Shown here piece after piece: positions 19,401 to 27,600 of a stretch of 36,461 nucleotides of DNA. Source of the stretch: Bacteroidales bacterium (GTDB lineage: Bacteria; Bacteroidota; Bacteroidia; Bacteroidales; Lentimicrobiaceae); the NCBI GenBank assembly GCA_024636955.1, contig JAGXGB010000030.1:1-36461 (forward strand), written 5' to 3'. A model generated the notes under the pieces. The model was not told where the DNA came from and made no database searches. It saw nothing but the letters and a program-made list of their open reading frames with translations. Each line of letters opens with the position of its first letter. Positions within the stretch are counted from its first letter, which is position 1. Made by a program: the position numbers and the translations under genes.

Positions 19401-20199
19401 TGGTTGTTCCGTTTCTTCATCGTTTGAAGTTGCATTAATTGAAGCACCACAACCGGCTATCACAGGTAGTTCAGAAGTTTGTGCAAATTCTACAGACATA
19501 GTTTATTCTACTCCGCTTAATGAAGGCAATACTTACACATGGAATGTGACTGGTGGAACCATTGCATCAGGCAGCGACAATAATGAGCTGACCGTGAATT
19601 GGGATGGCAACGGAACAGGAACTATCAGCCTGATTGAAACAAATACTAATCAGTGTTCAGCAACCAGTGAGCACTCAGTTAATATAGCATCACCTTTAAT
19701 CAATCTTGTTGCTGATACCACTATCTGTGTGAATAATTCAATAAACCTTGGCGTTGAAGAAGGATTCGCATCATACTTGTGGTCAACAGGTGCAACAACA
19801 TCAAGTATTGCAATCAGTGGTGCAACTATTGGAGCAGGCAACAACATTACCTACCAGGTTACTGTAACTGATGCTGAAGGATGTTCTTCAGAGGCATCAG
19901 TAGCAGTAACAGTTGAAAGTTGTGCCGGTATGTCAGAAAACCTCTTGAGCAATGCTTTTACACTATATCCTAACCCTAATACAGGTGAGTTCAGCATCTT
20001 ATTTAGTGAAACACTTAAGGGCGATGCAGTTGTAAGCATTCTAAGCACTACCGGTTCAATGCTGTTTAGTAAGATGATTACCATTAGCCAGTCGCAGCAA
20101 ACTGAAAGCTTCAATGTTTCGGAACTTAACAGAGGTTTATACTTTATAAGGGTTGAAACTAAGAACGGTAGTTCAATACAGAAGTTAGTTATCAAATAG
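16486..20199 (+). CDS. Secreted C25 (gingipain-family) cysteine peptidase with PKD-like repeats and T9SS sorting domain (2)
   Basis: 1237 residues. A long basic n-region then VLLALVLTMGSVFSFA form the signal peptide. A propeptide-like region (about 35-250, with LPGFGRYIAIPQGSTP) precedes a C25 domain starting YEYLIIVPNDPIF (about 254-620). The likely catalytic residues are H499 in MHRDHGNETGW and C531 in SINCLTGKY, where the usual C-x2-G-x-F ends in Tyr. Then come an Ig-like domain and about five PKD/Ig-like repeats from residue 733, two of them of the same GDGSFDDATILTPIYTPG type found in the Asp-box protein. A T9SS type-A domain (LYPNPNTGEFSILFSE to QKLVIK) ends it. Its own terminators on both sides suggest a single-gene transcript. 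Confidence 0.9.
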   Translation: MKKHLLRINLNHKLMQVLLALVLTMGSVFSFANEYRYSDSWGTQGLSTKRQSSDGINLNFSMQHFAFEDREVNGNIMKAISFSESLLPNLEGNPDLPGFGRYIAIPQGSTPVLEITSMRTERFTNIEIAPAPRIPLDTETGPLEYSKNPQIYNKDAFFPAQPVMLDNFTQIRGIDVCMLNIVPYQYNPVTKELIVYRDIEISITYEGGSRNFGDTRYRSAHWDQILEDIIFNYSSLPVVDYDAQAANRSRSTGYEYLIIVPNDPIFSQWADSIKNFRNEEGIYTGVVKLSDIGTNVSASALESYINTAYNTWDIPPTAVLLLGDYGQASANANSITSPIYDNYCVSDNILADVNGDHMPDIVFARITANNAAQLESMIGRFLKYERTPPTSPAFYANPITALGWQTVRWFQICSETVGGFWKNSLGKTPVRINKVYEGTPGSVWSTAQNTNTVVGVFGPNGLGYIPQSPATLGGWDGGNATMINNALNAGSFMLMHRDHGNETGWGEPSYQNGNINGLQNTDLSWILSINCLTGKYNWSSESFTEKFHRHTFNSQPAGALGLTAASETSYSFVNDTYVWGLMDNMWPQFMPQYGSNPESRGVLPAFANNAGKYFLQQSSWPYNTSNKEVTYHLFHHHGDAFIRVCTEVPQNISATYSPTIYESETEITILTAPNAKICISAYGSILATASTSMNTTVSLTIPQQFEGTVLKVTITKPNCNRYEGYITVVPDVTAANAGADATQCADQSVQLEGSATNYESLLWATNGDGSFDDATILTPIYTPGSSDIAEGTVILSLTASKTGISDSTDYVTVTLVPAPTVFAGTDANICIGDNYSASEATAEYYTELYWTTSGTGEFSDINSLNPRYTPSAADILNGNVVLTLNVSNGICEVRTATVPVAINPNPETSISGATEACQNQTGLVYTATGENYEYEWSVIGGSVTSGATSNEVTVDLGTEQTAYLNVLATNEFGCSVSSSFEVALIEAPQPAITGSSEVCANSTDIVYSTPLNEGNTYTWNVTGGTIASGSDNNELTVNWDGNGTGTISLIETNTNQCSATSEHSVNIASPLINLVADTTICVNNSINLGVEEGFASYLWSTGATTSSIAISGATIGAGNNITYQVTVTDAEGCSSEASVAVTVESCAGMSENLLSNAFTLYPNPNTGEFSILFSETLKGDAVVSILSTTGSMLFSKMITISQSQQTESFNVSELNRGLYFIRVETKNGSSIQKLVIK

Positions 20200-20269
20200 T
20201 TATTATTTCAACGGATATTACTGATCAAATATCAGTATCGGTGATTAATTATTAGCATTAAAACTGAAT

Positions 20270-20303
20270 AGGAGGAAATGAAATATTTTCCTCCTTTTTT
20301 TTT
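20270..20303 (+). terminator. Rho-independent terminator after the second C25 gene
   Basis: Stem AGGAGGAAA (20270-20278) with TTTCCTCCT (20287-20295), 8-base loop, then a T run to 20303. It is about 70 bp after the stop codon. Confidence 0.88.
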
Positions 20304-20550
20304 GACTATAAGTCTCCCCTGCCATGCTTTTGTTGAAATATAAACCCTTCATGAAAGAAGTAAATTATGCAATTCTTAACAACAGTTTCAAACCCTGAAA
20401 TCATTTAGAAACTGAACCTACCTAATCATATTTATGGTTCATAATATACAAACCGTAAACGTTCGTATTAGGTCTATAATGTTTATTTCATTGGAATCAT
20501 TAGCCCCGTAAAATCATTAATTGACTTCAAAGGATTAAAATTTAACTGAT

Positions 20551-20587
20551 TATGCAATGTTTATCATCAAATTGATGAAATTGCATA
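20551..20587 (+). promoter_or_regulatory. Nested inverted repeat upstream of the sensor kinase
   Basis: Outer arms TATGCAAT (20551-20558) and ATTGCATA (20580-20587) enclose inner arms TCATCAA (20564-20570) and TTGATGA (20572-20578). It sits about 130 bp before the kinase ATG in the 518-bp gap 20200-20718, which apart from the terminator shows nothing else I can name. The inner loop is too small for a good RNA hairpin, so a protein-binding site is more likely. Confidence 0.35.
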
Positions 20588-20718
20588 TGACCTTTTGCGT
20601 TTTTGTGTGATTAATAAACACCTGACCGTAAAAGCTTAGTTATGAATGTGTAGTATTAAAAATAAACACTATTTTTAAAGTCTGTAACCTCTTGTTTTGT
20701 TGAAAAGATAATTTATAC

Positions 20719-22782
20719 ATGATACCTTCACTACCCAATATTCTGATAGTTGACGACATAGAAGTTAACCTTATCCTGCTTGAGACGGCGTTGCGCAAGG
20801 AGCATGCAAAAATATTCAAAGCAACCAGCGGCCATGAGGCACTGGAGATTACTGAAAAGACCGAATTTGCACTCATAATTCTTGATGTTTCTATGCCGGT
20901 AATGAACGGCTTCGAGCTTGCAGAATATATACGTAAACAGCCATTGAATACATTAACGCCTATAATATTCATATCCGCTATATTGTTTGATGAATTCAGT
21001 GTATCCCAGGGATATCGTTCAGGTGCGGTTGATTATATATCAAAGCCTTACCATCATGAAATACTGTTAAGTAAGGTTCGGGTATTTCTCCAATTGTACA
21101 ATCAGAAACAGGAGTTACAGCATCAAAGCATTGTATTACAGGAAAGCAATAACCGGTATAAGGCTGTGCAGGAAACACTCAAGCTTAGGTTACAGCTGCA
21201 AAAGGCAGTATCATTGGCATCAGCAAGATTCTCAGGAAACTTTGAGCTTAATAATTCAATTCACTTTATGCTGAGGGATATAGCCAATGTGTGTGGCTCA
21301 TCCTCTGCAATTTTCCTACCCTCTGATAAAAGTGAACCTGTGAGTTATATTGATGGCAATAATTCAACATCCACCACTACTAAAACACCAGCAGGACTTA
21401 TTACTAGACTGAATAAAGCGTTTACCCAGTATCATGATGTAATATTATTCAGTAACAATGGCACTACGGGTCCGTGGTACTTGCCTTACAAACATGATGA
21501 TGCAAAGGAAAAACCAGTCACCGTTGCCGTGAATGTAGCTTCTGGTGAAAAACAATATGGGCATTTGATCATTCATAATTGCACAGCAATATCAAGCTGG
21601 GAAGCTTCAGAACTGAACGCAATATCTATATTTGGAACAATAACCGGTAACGCCCTCGAACGCCACGATACGCGATTAGAATTGATTGAAAGTGAAATGC
21701 GTTACAGAAGCTATATTGAGAATGCACCAGAAGGTATTGTAATCACTTCAAATACCGGAGTTATTATTGAATTCAACTCAGCTTTTGATAAGATGTTTCA
21801 GGAATACATAACTCATGATGATGTCAATATACTTAACATTCTGAACAATCAAGTAGTAACCGGTCACACCCCAGCTAAATTGAACTTGTTGAATGGTAAA
21901 TTCTCTATAGCCGAATTTATAGTAAGTACTAATGGCAGTAATATGCTTGTAAAAGCGCAGAGTGTAAAACTGCCTGCCAAGCAGTACCTGATATTCTGTA
22001 CAAATATCACCAATGAGCGTGATATGGAGAAACATATTATTCAAAGTGAGCGCATGGTTGCTATTGGTGAAATGGCAACAGGCATTGCCCATGAAATAAA
22101 TCAACCCCTCAACACCATATCCTTTGGTATTGACAATCTCTTTGAAGCATTATCCAGTAACAAGGCTGATGCCAACTATGTAAAAGAAAAGTCGCACAAG
22201 ATATTTGACAGCATCCACCGGATGAGGAATATCATTGACCATGTTCGTAATTTCGCACGTGGAAATGATGATGTCATCCTCTCATCCTTTGCTGTTACCG
22301 AACCTGTTGAAAATGCATTGTCGCTTTTCACTGAGCAGCTTAGAAATCATGGTATTGAAATAATAAAGAATATCAATCCAAATACTGCCAATGCCACTGT
22401 TTACGGCAATACATATAAAATTGAGCAGGTTTTGCTAAACATTTTCTCAAATGCAAGGGATACAATGGAAGAGAAGAAAGCGCCTTTAGGCAACACTTAT
22501 CAACCAAAACTCTCAATCAACGCAATGATAGAAAAGGAGCGATTAGTACTAACAGTTTCTGATAATGGTATGGGAATGACATCTTCACAACTGAAGGATA
22601 TAACCAAACCTTTTGTTACAGGCAAGGCTCCCGGCAAAGGAAATGGTTTAGGCCTTGCAATTTCACAGAAGATTATAACAGAGCATAACGGGACACTGTC
22701 ATTCAGCAGTATCCCAAATGAAGGAACAACAGTTAAAATTGAAATACCTGTTTCATTAAAGGAAACTGCAATTAAAGTGTGA
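20719..22782 (+). CDS. Sensor histidine kinase with N-terminal receiver domain (REC-GAF-PAS-HisKA-HATPase)
   Basis: 687 residues, no membrane segments, so cytoplasmic. An N-terminal receiver (1-125) has the acidic pair D12/D13, phospho-acceptor D56 (LIILDVSMP) and K109 (YISKPYHHE). A coiled linker (about 128-160), a GAF-like domain (about 165-310) and a PAS domain (about 325-430) follow. The HisKA domain has AIGEMATGIAHEINQPLN with H458 as phosphorylation site. The ATPase domain has LNIFSNARDTM, VSDNGMGM and GKGNGLGLAISQKI. Putting the receiver first is the layout of kinases that are themselves controlled by an upstream kinase. The sigma54 activator gene follows 236 bp downstream and is the obvious partner. 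The stop codon lies inside the first copy of a 44-bp tandem repeat. Confidence 0.93.
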   Translation: MIPSLPNILIVDDIEVNLILLETALRKEHAKIFKATSGHEALEITEKTEFALIILDVSMPVMNGFELAEYIRKQPLNTLTPIIFISAILFDEFSVSQGYRSGAVDYISKPYHHEILLSKVRVFLQLYNQKQELQHQSIVLQESNNRYKAVQETLKLRLQLQKAVSLASARFSGNFELNNSIHFMLRDIANVCGSSSAIFLPSDKSEPVSYIDGNNSTSTTTKTPAGLITRLNKAFTQYHDVILFSNNGTTGPWYLPYKHDDAKEKPVTVAVNVASGEKQYGHLIIHNCTAISSWEASELNAISIFGTITGNALERHDTRLELIESEMRYRSYIENAPEGIVITSNTGVIIEFNSAFDKMFQEYITHDDVNILNILNNQVVTGHTPAKLNLLNGKFSIAEFIVSTNGSNMLVKAQSVKLPAKQYLIFCTNITNERDMEKHIIQSERMVAIGEMATGIAHEINQPLNTISFGIDNLFEALSSNKADANYVKEKSHKIFDSIHRMRNIIDHVRNFARGNDDVILSSFAVTEPVENALSLFTEQLRNHGIEIIKNINPNTANATVYGNTYKIEQVLLNIFSNARDTMEEKKAPLGNTYQPKLSINAMIEKERLVLTVSDNGMGMTSSQLKDITKPFVTGKAPGKGNGLGLAISQKIITEHNGTLSFSSIPNEGTTVKIEIPVSLKETAIKV

Positions 22783-22889
22783 GTCAGAAGTACCGGTTTC
22801 AGGGGGAGTCATCTTTTTTAGTGTGAGATAGAACTACCGGCTTCAGGAGGAGCCATCTTTTTTAGTGTAAGATAGAATAACCGGTTTCC
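22777..22889 (+). repeat. 44-bp tandem repeat (2.5 copies) with terminator-like hairpins
   Basis: Copy 1 (22777-22820) and copy 2 (22821-22864) are each 44 bp, both starting GTGTGAG and ending ATCTTTTTTA; a truncated third copy starts at 22865 with GTGTAAGATAGAA and ACCGGTTTC. The kinase stop codon TGA (22780-22782) is inside copy 1. Confidence 0.85.
22839..22863 (+). terminator. Terminator-like hairpin inside the 44-bp repeat
   Basis: GGCTTC (22839-22844) pairs with GGAGCC (22849-22854) with one wobble and a 4-base loop, followed by ATCTTTTTT. The corresponding hairpin in copy 1 is weaker. It would reduce read-through from the kinase into the response regulator gene. Confidence 0.45.
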
Positions 22890-23018
22890 ATTCTGCGGTT
22901 TATTAAAGAATATCAGTTAAATTTGGATCAGATTTAACTAATCATGCATTTGAAGCAGTAGCGTTTAATAACAGTACATAACTGATTTAAAGTAAACTAA
23001 CCCCATAGTAAAGATTTA

Positions 23019-24401
23019 ATGAGCAAGAAACTGTCGGTACTTATACTTGATGATGAAACTGACTTCGCACAGGAATTGCAGGAATATCTGCAGCTAAGGA
23101 ATTTTGAAGTATATACAGCAGCTACTCCCGGTGATGGCTTTGCAAGCATGCGGAGAAGACCTTATGATCTGTTGATATTAGATGTGCGACTACCAGGGAT
23201 GAGTGGAATTGACATTCTGAAACAAGTCAGGAAGTTGTATCCTTCCATGGAAGTGATTATTATTTCGGGTCACGGAGATATTGACACAGTTATTGAAGCA
23301 CTTCGCGAAGGTGCAATTGATTATCTGCGTAAGCCATTCCGCCATATTGACATTCAACTTGCCATTGAGCGTACTGAGAAATATCTGCGCATGTATCATC
23401 AGTTTAAAGAGATGGAGAATCGCAATTCTCTTATCTCATCTGAGCTTGAACGATTGATTGATCGGAATTTCATTGGTGAAAGTCATGCCATTAAGCAGGT
23501 ATTAGACCTTGCAAGTACTGCATCGAGATACAATAATACCAATGTGCTCATAACCGGGGAAAGTGGTACAGGTAAAGAGATCATTGCCCGCATCATACAT
23601 TATGCGAGTGACCAAAAACACAATCCTTTCGTACCGGTAAACAGCAGTGCGGTTACTGATTCATTGCTTGAAAGCGAGTTTTTCGGGCACGTTAAAGGGA
23701 GTTTCACAGGTGCTATTGCTGATAAACGAGGGTATTTTGAAGTTGCTAATGGCGGCACTCTGTTTCTGGATGAAATTGCTGATATGCCTTTCGCTTTGCA
23801 GGCTAAATTACTTAGAGCAATAGAAGAAAAGAAAATTAAACGGGTTGGCGGTACCGACGAGATACAAGTAGATTTTCGCATTATATCAGCCACCAATCAT
23901 GACGTGGAGCATCTGATAAAGAACAAGCTGTTCAGATTAGACCTCTTCCACCGCTTAAATACAATAACCATCAACATACCACCTTTGCGTGAACGGCCTG
24001 AAGACATTGAGCCTTTGCTGAAATACTTTATATCATACTTCGCTGAGCGCCTTAAAAAGCCCGTTCCGAAGATCAATGCCCAACTGGTGGAAGCACTCAC
24101 TCGTTATGACTTCTCTGGCAATGTAAGAGAACTACGCAATATGATTGAGCGCGCCATGATCTTCTGTAACACTTCAACATTAAGCACTATTGACTTTCAG
24201 CTTTTAAGCACAAACAAGCCCGGCAGTAATGCTCCGGTTGCGCTGAATCTTGAAGAACAAGAGCAAAACCTTATACTGCACGCTTTGAATGAATGTGGTT
24301 ATAACCAGATTCTTACCGCTAAAATGTTGGGCATATCCCGCGATTCTTTAATCAGGCGCATGAAGAAGTACAATATTAAAGTTGTACGTGAACAGGTTTA
24401 G
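23019..24401 (+). CDS. NtrC-family response regulator, sigma54-dependent activator
   Basis: 460 residues in three domains. Receiver (1-120): D11/D12, phospho-acceptor D55 (LLILDVRLP), and K in LRKPFRHI. Central AAA+ domain (about 150-385): Walker A GESGTGKE starting at G180, the sigma54-contacting loop GSFTGA at 227-232 (second residue Ser instead of the commoner Ala), Walker B GGTLFLDEIAD, and FRLDLFHRLNTITINIPPLRERPED. C-terminal Fis-type helix-turn-helix (about 415-455): YNQILTAKMLGISRDSLIRR. When phosphorylated it should bind upstream sites and drive open-complex formation by RNA polymerase-sigma54. It follows the sensor kinase and precedes a C25 gene with a candidate -24/-12 promoter, a likely direct target. 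Confidence 0.96.
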   Translation: MSKKLSVLILDDETDFAQELQEYLQLRNFEVYTAATPGDGFASMRRRPYDLLILDVRLPGMSGIDILKQVRKLYPSMEVIIISGHGDIDTVIEALREGAIDYLRKPFRHIDIQLAIERTEKYLRMYHQFKEMENRNSLISSELERLIDRNFIGESHAIKQVLDLASTASRYNNTNVLITGESGTGKEIIARIIHYASDQKHNPFVPVNSSAVTDSLLESEFFGHVKGSFTGAIADKRGYFEVANGGTLFLDEIADMPFALQAKLLRAIEEKKIKRVGGTDEIQVDFRIISATNHDVEHLIKNKLFRLDLFHRLNTITINIPPLRERPEDIEPLLKYFISYFAERLKKPVPKINAQLVEALTRYDFSGNVRELRNMIERAMIFCNTSTLSTIDFQLLSTNKPGSNAPVALNLEEQEQNLILHALNECGYNQILTAKMLGISRDSLIRRMKKYNIKVVREQV

Positions 24402-24498
24402 AGATTCAAACTTTCAATAAACCTCTTATTTATAGCTTCAGCAGTTCAACTAACTGCATTCAAATCTAATAGCAGCAGTGCTTTTATAAACTACAACC

Positions 24499-24512
24499 CG
24501 CACAAATGTGCG
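24499..24512 (+). promoter_or_regulatory. Candidate upstream activator site (palindrome)
   Basis: CGCACAAATGTGCG is a 14-bp palindromic sequence lying about 135 bp upstream of the candidate -24 element. Activators of the NtrC family bind dyad sites at roughly this distance. Binding by the neighbouring regulator is inferred. Confidence 0.35.
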
Positions 24513-24642
24513 CAATTGTGTGTGTTTTTGAAAGAGCACCGCACATTATAAAAAAATAATCCCTATTTCTTCACAACCTTATTGCACTGATTTACTGTGT
24601 ATTATAGTTTACAAAAATTATAGTATACCCGCTAAATTGAAA

Positions 24643-24692
24643 ACAGGCATACTGCTTGCCTGTGCCGTTGCCTCAGCTTATAAAAGCAACGG
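24643..24692 (+). promoter_or_regulatory. Two adjacent inverted repeats just before the third C25 gene
   Basis: First: ACAGGCA (24643-24649) with TGCCTGT (24657-24663), 7-base spacer. Second: CCGTTGC (24665-24671) with GCAACGG (24686-24692), 14-base spacer, ending 2 bases before ATG 24695. The second would form a stem at the ribosome-loading region of the mRNA. Confidence 0.5.
24645..24660 (+). promoter_or_regulatory. Candidate sigma54 (-24/-12) promoter for the third C25 peptidase
   Basis: AGGCATACTGCTTGCC has GGCA at 24646-24649 and TTGC at 24656-24659, with exactly 10 bases between the invariant GG and GC. It matches 8 of the core positions of TGGCAC-N5-TTGCA. A transcript would start near 24670, about 25 bases before ATG 24695. 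The same bases form an inverted repeat (ACAGGCA/TGCCTGT), so an operator or hairpin is an alternative reading. Confidence 0.5.
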
Positions 24693-24694
24693 TT

Positions 24695-27600
24695 ATGAAA
24701 CAACTTTTACTTTATGCACTCTCTCTGATGTTCTTCGCGCAGGCAACTGCTCAGGAGTATCAGGTATATGATATTAAAGGAAGTGGGATGACCAATCCTG
24801 TGATTAGTGTATCCAATCATACTGAAGGAATTCAGATTGAGATGAGCATTGAGAGTTTTCAATCACTTCAGGTTAATACTGCCGATGGGATAGCTGAAAG
24901 ACTTATATTAACTGATGGTATAAGTGAGATGGAAAGGGGCAGACCAGATATCATGCACCTTAGCACCAGCATTATAATACCTAACACAGGTAATGCTGTT
25001 ATTGTAATTGATTCATCAGAGTATACTGATTACCCTTTCTTCAATATAGCTCCTTCAAATGGCGATCCCGGTCTCTTTGGTATGGATATAAACATCGATT
25101 ACTTTGATACAACCATTTACGGCCACAATGCTTTCTTTCCATCTGAAATAGCAAATGCTCATGACCCATATTTACTGGGCGATATCCGTGGTCAGTCAAT
25201 TCACATGTTTCCAATTCAATGGAATCCTGAAACAAGAGTATTGAGGGTTTATCATTACATCAAATTGTCAGTAGAAACTTTGAACGAACCAGGAGTAAAT
25301 GAACTCATAAGATACAGTGGTGGCTATAGTGCAACGCTGGAATCAATTGGACGCTCAAATTTCATAAATGCATTAGAAAATTCAGTTAACAGATACAATG
25401 CTCCTGAGGAACAGGGTAATATGTTGATCATTGCTCACCCAAAGTTTATGGAGGCCATGTTACCATTTATTAGCTGGAAAAACCAGAAAGGCATTAGCTG
25501 CGAGATGGTTGATGTTACAACAATAGGAACTGAAGTTGACAAGGCAGAAGCCATAAGAAATTATATCAACGAATATTATTACTCAAATGGCCTTACATAC
25601 CTTCTATTGGTTGGTGATGCGGCATATGTTCCTTCCAATCAAGCTGAAAAAGGAGTAAGTGATAATATGTACGGTTACATTGCCGGTGATGATCATTATC
25701 CTGAGGTACTGGTTGGCAGGTTTCCATGTGAAACTACTGATGAATGCCAAACAATGGTTAACCGGACAGTTGATTATGAAAAGAATCCTTCTTCAAATTC
25801 AGCATTTAATAGTTTTCTGGGCATAGGCAGTGGCTTAGGCCCAGGCGATGATGCTGAGCTTGATTTTGAGCATATTCGCAACTTAAGTCGCGTACTTGGT
25901 TCAAGCATGTATCCTCAACAAATTGAATTATTTGACGGATCACGTGGTGGCAACGACCTTAGCGGAAATCCAACTTCACAGATGGCCTCTGATGCAATTA
26001 ATAAAGGACAAGGTGCAATAATGTACATCGGTCATGGCAGTGCCAATAGCTGGCTTACTACTGGTTTCTCTACAACCGATGCATTGAAGCTTACAAACAC
26101 CGATACCCATCCGTTTATATGGGCAGCAGGTTGTAACAATGGAAGTTTTACCAATACTACATGCCTTGCTGAAGTTTTGCTGAGAGCTGAGAGCAATGGT
26201 AAACCAACCGGAGCAGTTGCTACACTAATGTCATCAGCCAATCAAAGCTGGTACCCTCCAATGGAAGCTCAGGATGAAATTGCCCTAATTCTAAGTGGTA
26301 ACCATCCAACCAATTCTTCCTTAACCTTTGGTGGCATTTCATTGAGTGGTTGCATGAAGATGAATGACAAATATGGCAAAGGAGCTTATGTTGTAACCGA
26401 CAATTGGATACTTTTTGGCGATCCATCAGTTGAATTACGCACTTCTGCAACAAGGACCTTTAAGCCTGAGCATTCATCAATTATAGGTATTGATGCATCA
26501 AGCATTGAAATATCAAATATTGAACCCAACGCTTTTATTTGTCTATCCTTTGAAGGAAGAATAATAGCTTCAATGAGAGCAGAATCAGAATCAGCAGCTA
26601 TAGAACTACCTTCAATTTCTGAATTAAGCAAATTAACCCTTACCATAACTGGCAGTAACTTTATTCCTTACATAGGTGAAATAGAAATTACCTCTCTTCC
26701 GGCAGTTGCAGTAAATCCGGCTCCCGGGAATAATTTACAAAGGGTTTCTAACAAGCAGAATCTACAATGGGAGCTTAACAGCGGGTGTGTACCTGCATCA
26801 TATACTGTCTGTTTAAGGGAAGCCGGCACTACTTTGTGGGATATGTATACAGTTCAATCAGCCGACTCGCTTCGCATACCAAAGCTTGATTACCTTACCT
26901 CTTATGAATGGAAGGTTATTTCATCAAATGCAAGTGGCCAGACTGAAAGTGAAGTATTCAGCTTTAAAACAATTGACCACCCTGATGAAGACTTTGAACA
27001 GTCAGGTTTTCCAAGGAGTAACTGGATTAACACACACGAATGGTTTGTTGACAATTCTGAGGCGTTCGAAGGCAACTACTCATTACACTCAGGAAGCACC
27101 GTTTCAAGGGAAAGTAGCTCATTATTCTTTGATTGTGAAACCATATCATGTGATTATATCTCCTTTGAGTTAAAGCTTGATGTTTTAAGATCGGGAGCAA
27201 GTATTGAATTTTACATGGATGGTAATTTATTCAATAACTGGACTGAGACTATCGACTGGACAAACATGACTTACCTGGTTGAACCCGGCACTCACTCTTT
27301 TGAATGGAGATTCTTAGATGCATCTGACAGTACAGATATTCATTCTGCCGCATGGCTTGATAATATCTACCTTCCTATCAATACACCGGTTGTAATAACC
27401 TCAACCACTATGCAAACATGTCCGTCAACTGCAATTCAACTTGAAACAGAAGTTTCGGACTTTTCTTCTATTAGATGGGAAACAACAGGAGCAGGTCATT
27501 TTGATGATCCTTCACGCGTGAATGCAATATACTATCCATCAGAAGAAGAACTTGAACTGGAAACTATCAAACTAAACCTGATAGTTACTGCAAATGAAGT

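Noticed and set aside
23697..23714. GSFTGA instead of GAFTGA as a sign of a sigma54-independent regulator
   Set aside because: The Ser variant keeps the F-T-G core needed for sigma54 contact and, as far as I recall, occurs in functional family members.
24656..24694. TTG start giving a 13-residue N-terminal extension on the third C25 peptidase
   Set aside because: The extension would precede an otherwise perfect signal peptide and overlaps the candidate promoter and inverted repeats.
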